A stretch of 64,000 bases of DNA from the NCBI GenBank assembly GCA_902519325.1, contig CABYJU010000004.1, positions 1 through 64,000 on the forward strand, written 5' to 3'. Positions 8,293-17,451 of the stretch are shown piece by piece (position 1 is the first letter of the stretch; every line of letters starts with the position of its first letter). The position numbers and the translations under genes are program-made. Source of the stretch: an uncultured Pelagibacteraceae bacterium (GTDB taxonomy: Bacteria; Pseudomonadota; Alphaproteobacteria; Pelagibacterales; Pelagibacteraceae). The notes under the pieces are model-generated. The model was not told the origin of the DNA. It ran no database searches and saw only the letters and a list, made by a program, of their open reading frames with translations.

Positions 8293-9471
8293 ATGCAAAA
8301 ATTTAAATCAGTTGTTAAATTAGTAAATCAACTGAAACCAACAGAACCTGTTTATTGTATTAGAAGAGATTCTATAAACATAGCTTCTAAATTTTTCCAG
8401 AATAAATTTCCCGGTAAAATCCTATATGCAGTTAAAACTAACCCGCATCCATTAGTATTAAAAACTATCGTGGAAAGCGGAATTAATGATTTTGATATCG
8501 CTTCAATTAAAGAAGTTGAGGCAATTAGAAGTGTCAGCCCAGATGCAAAATGCTCTTACATGCATACTGTAAAAAGCAAGGAAAGTATAAACGAAGCATA
8601 TTTCAAATATAATATTAAGACTTTTTCAATAGATACAAAAGATGAATTAATAAAAATTCTTAATAGTACCAATAAAGCTAAGGATTTAGAGTTATTTGTG
8701 AGAGTTGCAGTTTCTAATGAACACGCAGAAATAGATTTATCTAAAAAATTTGGCGCACAAACTTCTGAAGCAATAGGGCTTTATAGATTAACAAAACAGT
8801 ATGCAAAAAAAATAGGATTAAGTTTTCATGTGGGTTCGCAATGTATGCATCCAATATCCTATTCAAAAGGGATTAATGAAATTAAATATATAATAAAAAA
8901 AACAAAAATAGTTCCAGATGTTATAAATATAGGTGGAGGATTTCCGACAATCTATCCTGACTTAGTTCCTCAATCATTAGACTCTTATTTTGAGGAAATA
9001 AAAAATTCATTAAATAAATTAAAATTAGAAAAAAAACCAGAAATTATATGTGAGCCAGGACGAGCAATTGTTGCAGAAAGTGGTTCGACAATTGTGAGAG
9101 TAAACTTAAGAAAAAAACAAAAGCTATATATTAATGACGGAACATACGGAACTTTATTTGATGCAGGTGTGCCTAATATAGTTTATCCATCAAGGATAAT
9201 TACAAGTGGAAGAATTATATCAAAAAAATTGACTTCATTTGATTTTTATGGACCAACATGTGATAGTATGGATTATATGAAGGGACCTTTTATTCTACCT
9301 AATAATATTAAAGAAGGTGATTACATTGAATTAGGTCAATTAGGAGCATACGGATTGACATTTAGAACTCAATTTAATGGATATTATTCTGATAGTATTT
9401 ACGAAGTTTGTGATGATCCAATAATGACGATGTATGACAAAGAAACAAATAGAGAGTTTCTTGTTGCATAA
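8293..9471 (+). CDS. Alanine-racemase-fold basic amino acid decarboxylase (ornithine/arginine/lysine)
   Basis: This 392-residue PLP enzyme belongs to the eukaryotic-type ornithine decarboxylase family (fold III). The PLP lysine is K48 in YAVKTNP. Other landmarks are FHVGSQ, NIGGGFPT, the phosphate-binding EPGRAIVAESG, YINDGTYG, and the GPTCDSMD segment supplying the catalytic cysteine across the dimer interface. The family includes ornithine, lysine and (in a chlorovirus) arginine decarboxylases. The downstream agmatine deiminase and N-carbamoylputrescine amidase genes suggest that arginine could be the substrate, giving agmatine; ornithine remains the default family guess. Its stop overlaps the next ATG by one base (TAATG). 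Confidence 0.85.
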   Translation: MQKFKSVVKLVNQLKPTEPVYCIRRDSINIASKFFQNKFPGKILYAVKTNPHPLVLKTIVESGINDFDIASIKEVEAIRSVSPDAKCSYMHTVKSKESINEAYFKYNIKTFSIDTKDELIKILNSTNKAKDLELFVRVAVSNEHAEIDLSKKFGAQTSEAIGLYRLTKQYAKKIGLSFHVGSQCMHPISYSKGINEIKYIIKKTKIVPDVINIGGGFPTIYPDLVPQSLDSYFEEIKNSLNKLKLEKKPEIICEPGRAIVAESGSTIVRVNLRKKQKLYINDGTYGTLFDAGVPNIVYPSRIITSGRIISKKLTSFDFYGPTCDSMDYMKGPFILPNNIKEGDYIELGQLGAYGLTFRTQFNGYYSDSIYEVCDDPIMTMYDKETNREFLVA

Positions 9472-10511
9472 TGTCAGATACAAAAAATCTTAATCATAAC
9501 AGAAAAAAAGACTTTTTAAGTAAAGAGGTTGAACATATTGATATTACATCTTTTGACTCTAGAAAAATTATATCTTCTATGGAAAAAATGTCTTTTGTTT
9601 CAAGAGAAACTGCTAATGCATCCAAGATATATAATGAAATGCTTAAAGATAAAGATTGTACAATATTCTTAACTCTTGCAGGGTCTACTTCCGCCGCTGG
9701 ATGTATGCATATTTATAGAGATATGGTTAAATACAACATGGTAGATGCAATTGTAGCAACTGGAGCATCTATAATAGATATGGATTTTTTTGAAGCGCTT
9801 GGATTTAAACATTACCAAGGATCACAATATCAAAATGATAATGAACTTAGAGACAATTATATAGATAGGATTTATGATACTTACATCGATGAAGAGGAGC
9901 TCCAGGTTTGTGATAAAACAATAGGAGAAATAGCAGACAAACTTGAGCCGAAGTCTTACACATCGAGAGAATTTATTAAAGAGATTGGCAAATATCTAAA
10001 AACTAATTCTAAAAAGAAAGGTTCTTTAATTGAAACAGCTTTTGATAACGATGTACCTATATTCTGTCCTGCATTTACAGACTCAAGTGCAGGTTTTGGA
10101 CTAGTCATACATCAAGAGAGAAATCCAAAAAATCATATTACAATAGACTCAATTAGAGAATTTAGAGAATTAACAGAGATTAAAATTAAATCTAAAGGGT
10201 CGGGATTATTTATGATTGGTGGTGGAGTTCCTAAAAACTTTATACAAGACACGGTAATTTGTGCTGAACTTTTGGGAAAAAATGTAGATATGCACAAATA
10301 TGCAATACAAATTACTGTTGCTGACTCAAGAGATGGAGCTTGCAGTAGTTCAACATTAAAAGAGGCAAGTTCATGGGGTAAGGTTGATACTACCAAAGAA
10401 CAAATGGTATTTGCTGAAGCCACCAGTGTTTTACCATTAATAGCAAGTGACGCCTATCATACTGGAGAGTGGAAAAATAGAGACAGAAAAAACTTTTCCA
10501 AAATATTTTGA
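9471..10511 (+). CDS. Deoxyhypusine-synthase-like enzyme, probable homospermidine synthase
   Basis: This 346-residue protein is a bacterial member of the deoxyhypusine synthase family. The catalytic lysine is conserved: SSWGKVD places it at K304, matching the SWGK of the eukaryotic enzyme, and the following AEATSVLPL segment is also family-like. The NAD-site motifs (LTLAGSTSAAG, VATGAS near 95-100) are visible. Bacteria have no eIF5A, so the aminobutyl group is presumably transferred from one polyamine to another amine; with putrescine as acceptor the product would be homospermidine. Its position between a decarboxylase and putrescine-forming genes supports that inference. Activity is not shown by sequence alone. 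Confidence 0.85.
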   Translation: MSDTKNLNHNRKKDFLSKEVEHIDITSFDSRKIISSMEKMSFVSRETANASKIYNEMLKDKDCTIFLTLAGSTSAAGCMHIYRDMVKYNMVDAIVATGASIIDMDFFEALGFKHYQGSQYQNDNELRDNYIDRIYDTYIDEEELQVCDKTIGEIADKLEPKSYTSREFIKEIGKYLKTNSKKKGSLIETAFDNDVPIFCPAFTDSSAGFGLVIHQERNPKNHITIDSIREFRELTEIKIKSKGSGLFMIGGGVPKNFIQDTVICAELLGKNVDMHKYAIQITVADSRDGACSSSTLKEASSWGKVDTTKEQMVFAEATSVLPLIASDAYHTGEWKNRDRKNFSKIF

Positions 10512-10514
10512 TTA

Positions 10515-11396
10515 ATGATCAAAAAAGTAAAAATTGGAATTATTCAAAGTAAAATTTCAGATAATATTCAAAAAAATATAAATTCAGCTATTAAAAATAT
10601 AAAAAAAGCAGCATCAAAAAAAGCTAAAATAATTTGTGTACCAGAACTATTTTTATCAAATTATTTTTGTCAAACAGAAAGTCATTCCAACTTTAAGCTA
10701 GCGGAAAAAATACCTGGCGGAACTACAAAAATATTTTGTGAATTAGCCAAAAATTTACAAATAGTATTAATGATTTCATTATTTGAAAAAAAAACACATG
10801 GCTTCTATCATAATACTAGTATCGTTATTAGCGAGAAAGGAAAAATTTTATCTAAATATAGAAAAATGCATATACCAGATGATCCTGGTTATTATGAAAA
10901 ATTTTATTTTACTCCTGGAGATTTAGGTTTTAAATCTGTTAAAACAAAATTTGGTAAAATTGGACCTTTAATTTGTTGGGATCAATGGTTCCCGGAAGCT
11001 GCGAGATTGACTGCACTTAAAGGTGCACAAATAATTTTTTACCCTACAGCTATTGGATGGCATCCTAAAGAGAAAAAAAAGTTTGGAAAATCTCAACTAG
11101 ACTCTTGGATAACAATGCAAAAATCTCACGCAATCGCAAATGGTACTTATGTGGTTGCTATAAATAGAGTTGGAACAGAAAAAAAAGGTAAGAAGAAAAT
11201 AGAATTCTGGGGAAACTCAATGATCATAGATCCTAGTGGGCAAATAATTGGAAAACTTGGGAATAAAAAAGAAGAAATTTTAATTCGTGAAATAAACTAT
11301 AAAAAAATTGATTCAGCCAGAGAGCATTGGCCTTTTTTAAGAGATAGAAGAATCGATTTTTATAAAGGCATACTAAAAAATCCTGCAGATGAATGA
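10515..11396 (+). CDS. aguB: N-carbamoylputrescine amidase
   Basis: AguB is a nitrilase-superfamily hydrolase that converts N-carbamoylputrescine to putrescine, CO2 and ammonia. The 293-residue protein shows the Glu-Lys-Cys triad region: the glutamate in CVPELFLSNYF, the lysine in KYRKMHIPDDPGYYEKFYF, and the cysteine in LICWDQWFPEAARL. The last motif is particularly characteristic of this subfamily. It starts three bases after the preceding gene and overlaps aguA by eight bases, so the four-gene operon is tightly coupled. Confidence 0.93.
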   Translation: MIKKVKIGIIQSKISDNIQKNINSAIKNIKKAASKKAKIICVPELFLSNYFCQTESHSNFKLAEKIPGGTTKIFCELAKNLQIVLMISLFEKKTHGFYHNTSIVISEKGKILSKYRKMHIPDDPGYYEKFYFTPGDLGFKSVKTKFGKIGPLICWDQWFPEAARLTALKGAQIIFYPTAIGWHPKEKKKFGKSQLDSWITMQKSHAIANGTYVVAINRVGTEKKGKKKIEFWGNSMIIDPSGQIIGKLGNKKEEILIREINYKKIDSAREHWPFLRDRRIDFYKGILKNPADE

Positions 11397-12441
11397 AAAC
11401 TTTAATGAATTTAGAATGCCGGCTGAATGGGAGCCTCAAAATTCAGTTTGGATTGCTTGGCCTTATAATAAAAATGATTGGCCTGGATTATATCAATTTA
11501 TTCCTGAAGTAATTTTAAAGATAATAAAAAAAATTTCAAAAAATCAAAAAATTAACTTAATTGTTAGCAAAAATATAAAAAATATAAAAAAATTAATAAA
11601 ACAAAATAAAATTAAAAATATCAACCTCCACTATATTAAAACTGATAGAATATGGTTAAGAGATTCTGGACCCATCTTTATAACAAATAAAGTTGAAAAG
11701 AAAAAAGTAATACTAAATTTTGGTTTTAACGGATGGTCAAAGTATAAAAATTATAAAAATGACAATAAAATCAATAATAGTATTAGTAAAATTGCTAATT
11801 TTAAAAAGATTGATCCAATAATCAAAGAAAAAGGCAGAATTAGAAAAATAATCATGGAAGGAGGAGCATTTGATGTAAACGGCTCAGGTACAATTCTATT
11901 AACTGAAGAATGTTTGTTAAGCAAAATTCAAGAAAGAAATAAAAATTTTAAAAAAAAAGACTACGAAAAAATATTTAATAAATACTTAAATATAAAAAAC
12001 TTTATATGGCTTAAAAAAGGAATTGCAGGTGATGATACACATGGACATGTTGATGACATATCAAGATTTGTTTCAAGAAATACGATTATGACTGCGGTAG
12101 AAAATAATAAAAAAGATATAAATTATGAAAACTTAAATAAGAATTTAAATATATTGAAAGAAAGTAAATGTGAGAAAGGAAAGAAATTCAAAATTATAAA
12201 AGTTCCTATGCCTTCACCAATTTATATTGAGAATACAAGAGTTCCTGCAAGTTATATGAATTTTTATATTTGTAATAAAAAAATAATTCTTCCAATATTC
12301 AGAGTAAAAGAAGACAATATTGCAATTAAAATTTTCAAAAATTACTTTAGAAATAGAAAAATCGAAACAGTTGACTGTAGCAAATTGATATGGGGATTTG
12401 GTGCAGTACATTGCATGACCCAACAAGAACCTAAAATTTAA
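11389..12441 (+). CDS. aguA: Agmatine deiminase
   Basis: AguA hydrolyses agmatine to N-carbamoylputrescine and ammonia, supplying the substrate of AguB. The 350-residue protein belongs to the peptidyl-arginine-deiminase-like superfamily and shows MPAEWEPQNSVWIAWP at the N-terminus, WLRDSGPIF, the MEGGAFDVNG loop, GDDTHGHVDDISRF with catalytic Asp/His, and the nucleophile cysteine C342 in GAVHCMTQQEP. Lysine and isoleucine are very common, as expected from the AT-rich codon use. Its stop directly abuts the stop of the convergent yhhQ. Confidence 0.95.
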   Translation: MNENFNEFRMPAEWEPQNSVWIAWPYNKNDWPGLYQFIPEVILKIIKKISKNQKINLIVSKNIKNIKKLIKQNKIKNINLHYIKTDRIWLRDSGPIFITNKVEKKKVILNFGFNGWSKYKNYKNDNKINNSISKIANFKKIDPIIKEKGRIRKIIMEGGAFDVNGSGTILLTEECLLSKIQERNKNFKKKDYEKIFNKYLNIKNFIWLKKGIAGDDTHGHVDDISRFVSRNTIMTAVENNKKDINYENLNKNLNILKESKCEKGKKFKIIKVPMPSPIYIENTRVPASYMNFYICNKKIILPIFRVKEDNIAIKIFKNYFRNRKIETVDCSKLIWGFGAVHCMTQQEPKI

Positions 12442-12990
12442 TTATGCTGCTTTTAGTGTACCGAGTAATAACCTAAAGGGTATCAACATTACAAGAGCAA
12501 CAAATATTTTTACCGCAAGATCTCCTAATGATAAAGTTACCCAAGGAATTCCCGTTCCATAGAATGATATTGAGAAAAATAAAAAAGTATCAACTGTTGA
12601 ACCTATCAAAGAAGATGTTAAAGGTGCTATAAACCACTTTTTTTGTCTTAATTGATCAAATATCTGAACATCTAAAAGTTGTGCAATTATAAAAGCTGTT
12701 CCTGAACCAATTGCTATTCTTATAGAAATAAGATCAGTAAAATTAGTTGAAAATATTAAAGTAAACAAAATTCCAATTGTGAAGCCTATATAGACTATTT
12801 TTCTAGCTACTAATTTTCCAAAGGATCTGTTGGCTAAATCTGTAATTAAAAATGCAATTGGATAACTAAAAGCACCGTAAGTTAAAATTTCCTCTAAACC
12901 GTAATATTTTATAGGAAATTGAACTAAATAATTAGATGCTAGCACAACCAATCCCATTAAAAATGAGAGAGTAAGGAAAACTTTATTCAT
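12442..12990 (-). CDS. yhhQ: Queuosine precursor transporter (YhhQ/VUT family)
   Basis: This 182-residue protein has about six hydrophobic segments and the family signature ITDLANRSFGKLVARKIVY. YhhQ proteins import 7-cyano-7-deazaguanine or a related queuosine precursor, which would allow tRNA queuosine modification without full de novo synthesis. Its ATG shares a base with the rpmB stop, so it is cotranscribed behind a ribosomal protein gene. There is no gap to the convergent aguA. Whether a queuosine insertion enzyme (Tgt) is present cannot be seen here. Confidence 0.88.
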   Translation of the reverse strand: MNKVFLTLSFLMGLVVLASNYLVQFPIKYYGLEEILTYGAFSYPIAFLITDLANRSFGKLVARKIVYIGFTIGILFTLIFSTNFTDLISIRIAIGSGTAFIIAQLLDVQIFDQLRQKKWFIAPLTSSLIGSTVDTFLFFSISFYGTGIPWVTLSLGDLAVKIFVALVMLIPFRLLLGTLKAA

Positions 12991-13271
12991 TATGCTGTTT
13001 TTGCAATTATTGATTTTTTAAGCTTTTTTAATCTTAACGATAAATCTCTTGATTTTGCAGATTTTAAGAAATTATCAAAGCTACCTTTTTTATCTACAGA
13101 TCTAACACCTGCATTTGAAACTGTTAATCTCAGAGATTTTTTTAAAAGTTCACTTTTAAATTTTACTTTCTTTAAATTTGGAAGAAATCTTCTCTTAGTT
13201 TTATTGTTAGCGTGACTAACATTATGGCCTTTTAGAGGGATTTTACCAGTAAGTTCGCATTTTTTAGACAT
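12990..13271 (-). CDS. rpmB: 50S ribosomal protein L28
   Basis: L28 is a small basic protein of the large ribosomal subunit. The 93-residue sequence begins [10 protein letters not shown] and contains [19 protein letters not shown], the L28 signature, followed by a lysine-rich C-terminus typical of alphaproteobacteria. It lies 43 bases upstream of the pyrD stop and is the first gene of a two-gene unit with yhhQ. Confidence 0.97.
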   Translation of the reverse strand: MSKKCELTGKIPLKGHNVSHANNKTKRRFLPNLKKVKFKSELLKKSLRLTVSNAGVRSVDKKGSFDNFLKSAKSRDLSLRLKKLKKSIIAKTA

Positions 13272-13314
13272 AAATTTTCAAGATGTATATGGTCTTAAAG
13301 AATACCAGTCAAGA

Positions 13315-14361
13315 TTAATTTTTTGTTCCAATAGCTTCAGAAATATTTTTAAAACCTTCTCTTTTTACAATTTCGTCGAGATCTTTATTAATCTTTGAAG
13401 CAATAGTTGGTCCTTTATAAACCATACCTGTATACAATTGCACAAGAGTTGCACCGCTAACAATTTTATTAAAAACACCATCGGCAGAGTCAACGCCTCC
13501 AACTCCAATTATTAATATTTTTTTTCCAACTAATTTAAAAAATTTATTAATTAATTCATTAGAGATATTTTCAAGTGGTTTTCCAGACAAACCGCCTTTC
13601 TCTAATTTATTTATATTAGATATATTTTCTCTATTTCTATCTGTTGTATTTGAAACTATAACTATTTGAACATTATATTTTAAAAAAAGTTCTGAGATTT
13701 CATCAATACTTTTTTCATCAATATCAGGAGATACTTTGACTGCTATTGGCACATTTGAATTTAAATTTTTCTTTTCTTCATTTATACATTTTAAAAGATT
13801 ATCTAACTCTTCATTTTTGTGAAAGTTTCTTAAATTTTCTGTGTTAGGAGAAGAGATATTAATTGTAATATAGTTTGCTAAATTATGAAATTTTCTGAAA
13901 CAAATTAAATAATCTTCAACTCTGTTTTCAGTATCTTTATTAGGTCCTATATTAATACCAAGTAATCCATTAGGTGAATTATTTTCAATATTTTTTTTAC
14001 TTTCTTCTGATCCAATATTGTTAAATCCAAGTCTATTAATTAAAGCCTCATCTTCTTCCAATCTGAACACTCTTGGCTTCGGATTTCCTATTTGTGGTTT
14101 AGGTGTAATTGTACCTACCTCAACAAAACCAAATCCTAGTTTGTATAGAGGATTGTAAACTTCTGCATTTTTATCAAATCCAGCAGCAACACCTAGAGGA
14201 GAATTTAAGGTTTTGTTTAAAAATTTAGTTTGTATAGTAACTCTGATTGTTTTATCTATAGCTGGTATCTGATTTAACTTTAAAGCCTTTATTGCTAGTG
14301 AGTGTGCAACCTCAGGGCTAAATTTAAATATAAAAGGTCTTATAAGATTAAACATTTTCAA
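13315..14361 (-). CDS. pyrD: Dihydroorotate dehydrogenase (quinone), class 2
   Basis: PyrD oxidises dihydroorotate to orotate in pyrimidine synthesis and passes electrons to the membrane quinone pool. The 348-residue protein has the N-terminal extension of the membrane-associated class 2 enzymes, the FMN-site motif GVAAGFDKNAEV, the catalytic serine region TINISSPNTENLR, and the C-terminal IGVGGVDSADGVF and VQLYTGMVYKGP segments. The ATG lies within the 3' end of lysS (14-base overlap). Confidence 0.97.
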   Translation of the reverse strand: MKMFNLIRPFIFKFSPEVAHSLAIKALKLNQIPAIDKTIRVTIQTKFLNKTLNSPLGVAAGFDKNAEVYNPLYKLGFGFVEVGTITPKPQIGNPKPRVFRLEEDEALINRLGFNNIGSEESKKNIENNSPNGLLGINIGPNKDTENRVEDYLICFRKFHNLANYITINISSPNTENLRNFHKNEELDNLLKCINEEKKNLNSNVPIAVKVSPDIDEKSIDEISELFLKYNVQIVIVSNTTDRNRENISNINKLEKGGLSGKPLENISNELINKFFKLVGKKILIIGVGGVDSADGVFNKIVSGATLVQLYTGMVYKGPTIASKINKDLDEIVKREGFKNISEAIGTKN

Positions 14362-15916
14362 CCTTTTTTCTTATCAATTCTTTGGTTTCATTTACTCCAA
14401 AAAAACTAATGAAGAAGCCCATTCTGGGTCCATTTTCGTCACCAAATACAACCTCATAGATAAGCTTAAACCATTCTCTTAAATTTTCTTTGTAACCATT
14501 TTCTTTTCCTACGGTAAAAATATTTGTCTGAATATCTTCAGGAGCCATTTTATCATTACAATTATCTAAAGACTTAATTAATGCTTTCAGTGCAACTTTC
14601 TCTTTTTCATTTGGAGTTTTGTAAATTTTTTTTGTTTTTATAACATCATTGAAATATTTTATTGCATATTCAATTAAATTATCAAAAATTGGATGATCAT
14701 TTTCATTAATTTCTGACTTGTATTTTTTTACAAATTTCCAAAGTAATTTTTTGCTGTCCGCATTACTTGTTTCAACTAAATTTAAAAGCATTGAAAAAGT
14801 CATAATTGTATTTTCCTCTGGCATTGATCCATTATGTACATGCCAAACTGGATTCATTAACTTCTGTAAATCATTTTGAGTTTTTCCTTTTTCTATAAAA
14901 TCTAGATATTCATCAACAGCTTTTGGAACAACTTCTCTGTACAATTTTTTTGCTCTTTTTGGATTTTGATACATGTAAAGAGATAGACTTTGAGGAGATG
15001 CATAATTCAGCCATTCATCTATAGTTACTCCATTACCTTTTGATTTAGATATTTTTTCACCTTTTTCGTCCAAAAAAAGTTCATAAGCAAAACCAGATGG
15101 GTTAGATTTACCTAATGTTTTAATTATCTTAGTTGAAAGAATTGCACTCTCAATTAAATCCTTTCCATACATTTCAAAGTCAACATCTAAAGCGTACCAT
15201 CTCATTGCCCAATCAACTTTCCATTGCAATTTGCAGTTCCCGTCTAAAATACTTTTTTCCAATTTTGATCCATTATTATCAAATATGATTTTAGAAGATT
15301 TAGAATCAATTTCCAAAACAGGTATTTCAAGAACTTTTCCAGTTTCTATGCATATTGGTAAAAAGGGAGAATACGTTTTCTGTCTTTCTTTGCCTAAAGT
15401 TGGAAGAATTATTTCCATAATTTTTTCATAATTTTCTAGAACTAATTTTAGAGTGTCATTAAAATAACCAGATTTGTAGAGTTCTGTAGAACTTTTAAAT
15501 GAATATTTAAATTTAAAATTATCAAGAAATTGTTTCAACATATTATTATTATGTTCTCCAAAACTACTAAACTTTTCAAATGGATCAGGGACATCCGTTA
15601 AAGGTTTGTGAAGATTATTTTTGAGCTTTTCTTGATTTGGAACATTTTCAGGTACTTTTCTAAGACCATCCATATCATCAGAAAATGTAATAATTTCCTT
15701 TGGAATATCTGTTAAATGATCAAGGGCATTGACAATCATTGTCGTCCTTGCAACTTCTCCAAATGTACCTATATGAGGTAGACCACTAGGTCCATAACCA
15801 GTTTGTAAAATTATTTTATTTTTTTTTTCTATGTTCGATTTTCTCTCTCTTAATAGCTTTTTAGCCTCAACAAATGGCCAGGCGTTTGTTTTGTCAAAAT
15901 TTGTTTTGTCTATCAC
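14348..15916 (-). CDS. lysS: Lysyl-tRNA synthetase, class I
   Basis: This 522-residue enzyme charges tRNA-Lys. It is the class I, archaeal-like form: the HIGH-type motif GPSGLPHIGTF lies at about 42-52 and the KMSKS-type loop KISKSKGNG at 288-296. Most bacteria use the unrelated class II enzyme, but alphaproteobacteria commonly use this one. The gene is divergent from trkH across an 86-base region with no strong promoter that I can define. It overlaps pyrD by 14 bases. Confidence 0.96.
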   Translation of the reverse strand: MIDKTNFDKTNAWPFVEAKKLLRERKSNIEKKNKIILQTGYGPSGLPHIGTFGEVARTTMIVNALDHLTDIPKEIITFSDDMDGLRKVPENVPNQEKLKNNLHKPLTDVPDPFEKFSSFGEHNNNMLKQFLDNFKFKYSFKSSTELYKSGYFNDTLKLVLENYEKIMEIILPTLGKERQKTYSPFLPICIETGKVLEIPVLEIDSKSSKIIFDNNGSKLEKSILDGNCKLQWKVDWAMRWYALDVDFEMYGKDLIESAILSTKIIKTLGKSNPSGFAYELFLDEKGEKISKSKGNGVTIDEWLNYASPQSLSLYMYQNPKRAKKLYREVVPKAVDEYLDFIEKGKTQNDLQKLMNPVWHVHNGSMPEENTIMTFSMLLNLVETSNADSKKLLWKFVKKYKSEINENDHPIFDNLIEYAIKYFNDVIKTKKIYKTPNEKEKVALKALIKSLDNCNDKMAPEDIQTNIFTVGKENGYKENLREWFKLIYEVVFGDENGPRMGFFISFFGVNETKELIRKKVENV

Positions 15917-16002
15917 AACTACTTAAATATCCTTAATATCAGCCTTTTTAATAATTCATATAGAGTTGAAATTTATTTACCATAAAATAATGTCCATTCA
16001 AA

Positions 16003-17451
16003 ATGTCCAATTATAAAACTGTCTTTTTTACATTAGGGGTTTTACAAATTATTTTAGGTCTTTCAATGATTGTACCTATTTTGGTTCAATTAATATTTGA
16101 TCAAATTGATGCAGGATTTATTGGATCAATGATTGTTACTATTGTTTTTGGATTTTTATTTTTCATTTCTAATTATGATCACGATAAAAAGATAAGTTTA
16201 CCTCAAGCTTTTTTGCTCACAGCACTTTCGTGGTTAAGTATTGCTATATTTGGTTCTTTACCTTTAATTTTTTCTAGTACGGATATGAGTTTTACAGATG
16301 CGTTTTTTGAGAGCATGTCTGGTATTACAACAACAGGATCTACAATTATCACAAATCTAAATGAAACATCTAAAGCGATATTACTTTGGAGGGGAATGTT
16401 ACAGTGGTTTGGTGGTATTGGAATTATCGTAATGGCAATCACTTTAATGCCTTTAATGAATATAGGAGGTATGCAACTTTTCAATATTTCATCTAATGAT
16501 ACTTCTGAAAAAATTTTTCCTAAAACTAAAGAAGTTTCTTTGAGATTATTGTCTATATATTCCTTATTAACTTTAACTTGTGCTTTTTTTTATTTTATAT
16601 TTGGGATGAGTTTTTTTGATAGCATCGTGCATGCTATGACAACAATAGCGACAGGAGGTTTTGCAAATTATAATGAATCTATAGGTTATTTTAACAGCTC
16701 GTTAATAGAAATTAATGCAATAATATTTATTATTCTTGGAAGTATACCTTTTATTAGTTACATCAAATACTTAGCTGGAGATAAGAAAATATTTTTCAAA
16801 GACACACAAATAAAAACTTTTATAATTTTGGTTATAATTTCAATTCTTTTAATGTTTTTTTATTTATCTGTTATAAATAAAAGCTTAACTGAGATAAGTT
16901 TTTTATCTGTTAGCTTTAATATAATTTCTATTTTAACTGGAACAGGATATGCTACAGAAAATTTTAGTAATTGGGGTCAATTTCCATTAGTATATTTCAT
17001 AATTTTAATGTTCGTTGGGGGGTGTGCAGGTTCTACAACTTGTGGAATAAAGATTTTTAGAGTTCAAATTTTGTATCAATTTATATCAAATCAGCTGAAA
17101 AAAATAATTTACCCTCGAGGAATTTTCAAAATTAAATATCAAAATAATAATGTGGATGAAAAATTTATGGACTCAATTATTTCTTTTATATTCCTTTATA
17201 TATTAATATTTTTTGTTGTGACTGCGCTTTTATCGCTTGATGGATTGAATTTTATTACAGCAATTTCAGCAGCAGCCACGTCAATTTCAAATGTTGGTCC
17301 AGGTTTAGGTGATATTATTGGTCCGAACGGAAGTTTTTCTAGCCTGTCTGATTTTTCTAAATGGGTTCTCAGTGCTGCAATGATACTTGGAAGGTTGGAA
17401 TTATTTGCAATTCTAGTATTATTTATTCCATCTTTTTGGAGAAAATATTAA
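16003..17451 (+). CDS. trkH: Potassium transporter membrane subunit (TrkH/KtrB family)
   Basis: This 482-residue membrane protein forms the K+-conducting pore of a Trk/Ktr uptake system. The four pore-loop filter segments can be seen: GITTTGST near 110, ATGGFANY near 220, TGTGYAT near 308 and SNVGPGLG near 428, separated by paired hydrophobic helices. The TrkA/KtrA regulatory subunit is not adjacent. TrkH versus KtrB cannot be settled from the sequence alone. Its stop overlaps the next ATG (TAATG), so it is cotranscribed with the permease gene. Confidence 0.93.
   Translation: MSNYKTVFFTLGVLQIILGLSMIVPILVQLIFDQIDAGFIGSMIVTIVFGFLFFISNYDHDKKISLPQAFLLTALSWLSIAIFGSLPLIFSSTDMSFTDAFFESMSGITTTGSTIITNLNETSKAILLWRGMLQWFGGIGIIVMAITLMPLMNIGGMQLFNISSNDTSEKIFPKTKEVSLRLLSIYSLLTLTCAFFYFIFGMSFFDSIVHAMTTIATGGFANYNESIGYFNSSLIEINAIIFIILGSIPFISYIKYLAGDKKIFFKDTQIKTFIILVIISILLMFFYLSVINKSLTEISFLSVSFNIISILTGTGYATENFSNWGQFPLVYFIILMFVGGCAGSTTCGIKIFRVQILYQFISNQLKKIIYPRGIFKIKYQNNNVDEKFMDSIISFIFLYILIFFVVTALLSLDGLNFITAISAAATSISNVGPGLGDIIGPNGSFSSLSDFSKWVLSAAMILGRLELFAILVLFIPSFWRKY

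Noticed and set aside
17361-17450. Upstream start for the AmpG-like permease
   Set aside because: It would overlap trkH by 91 bases and adds a cysteine-rich tail not seen in the family; the ATG at 17451 forms TAATG with the trkH stop.
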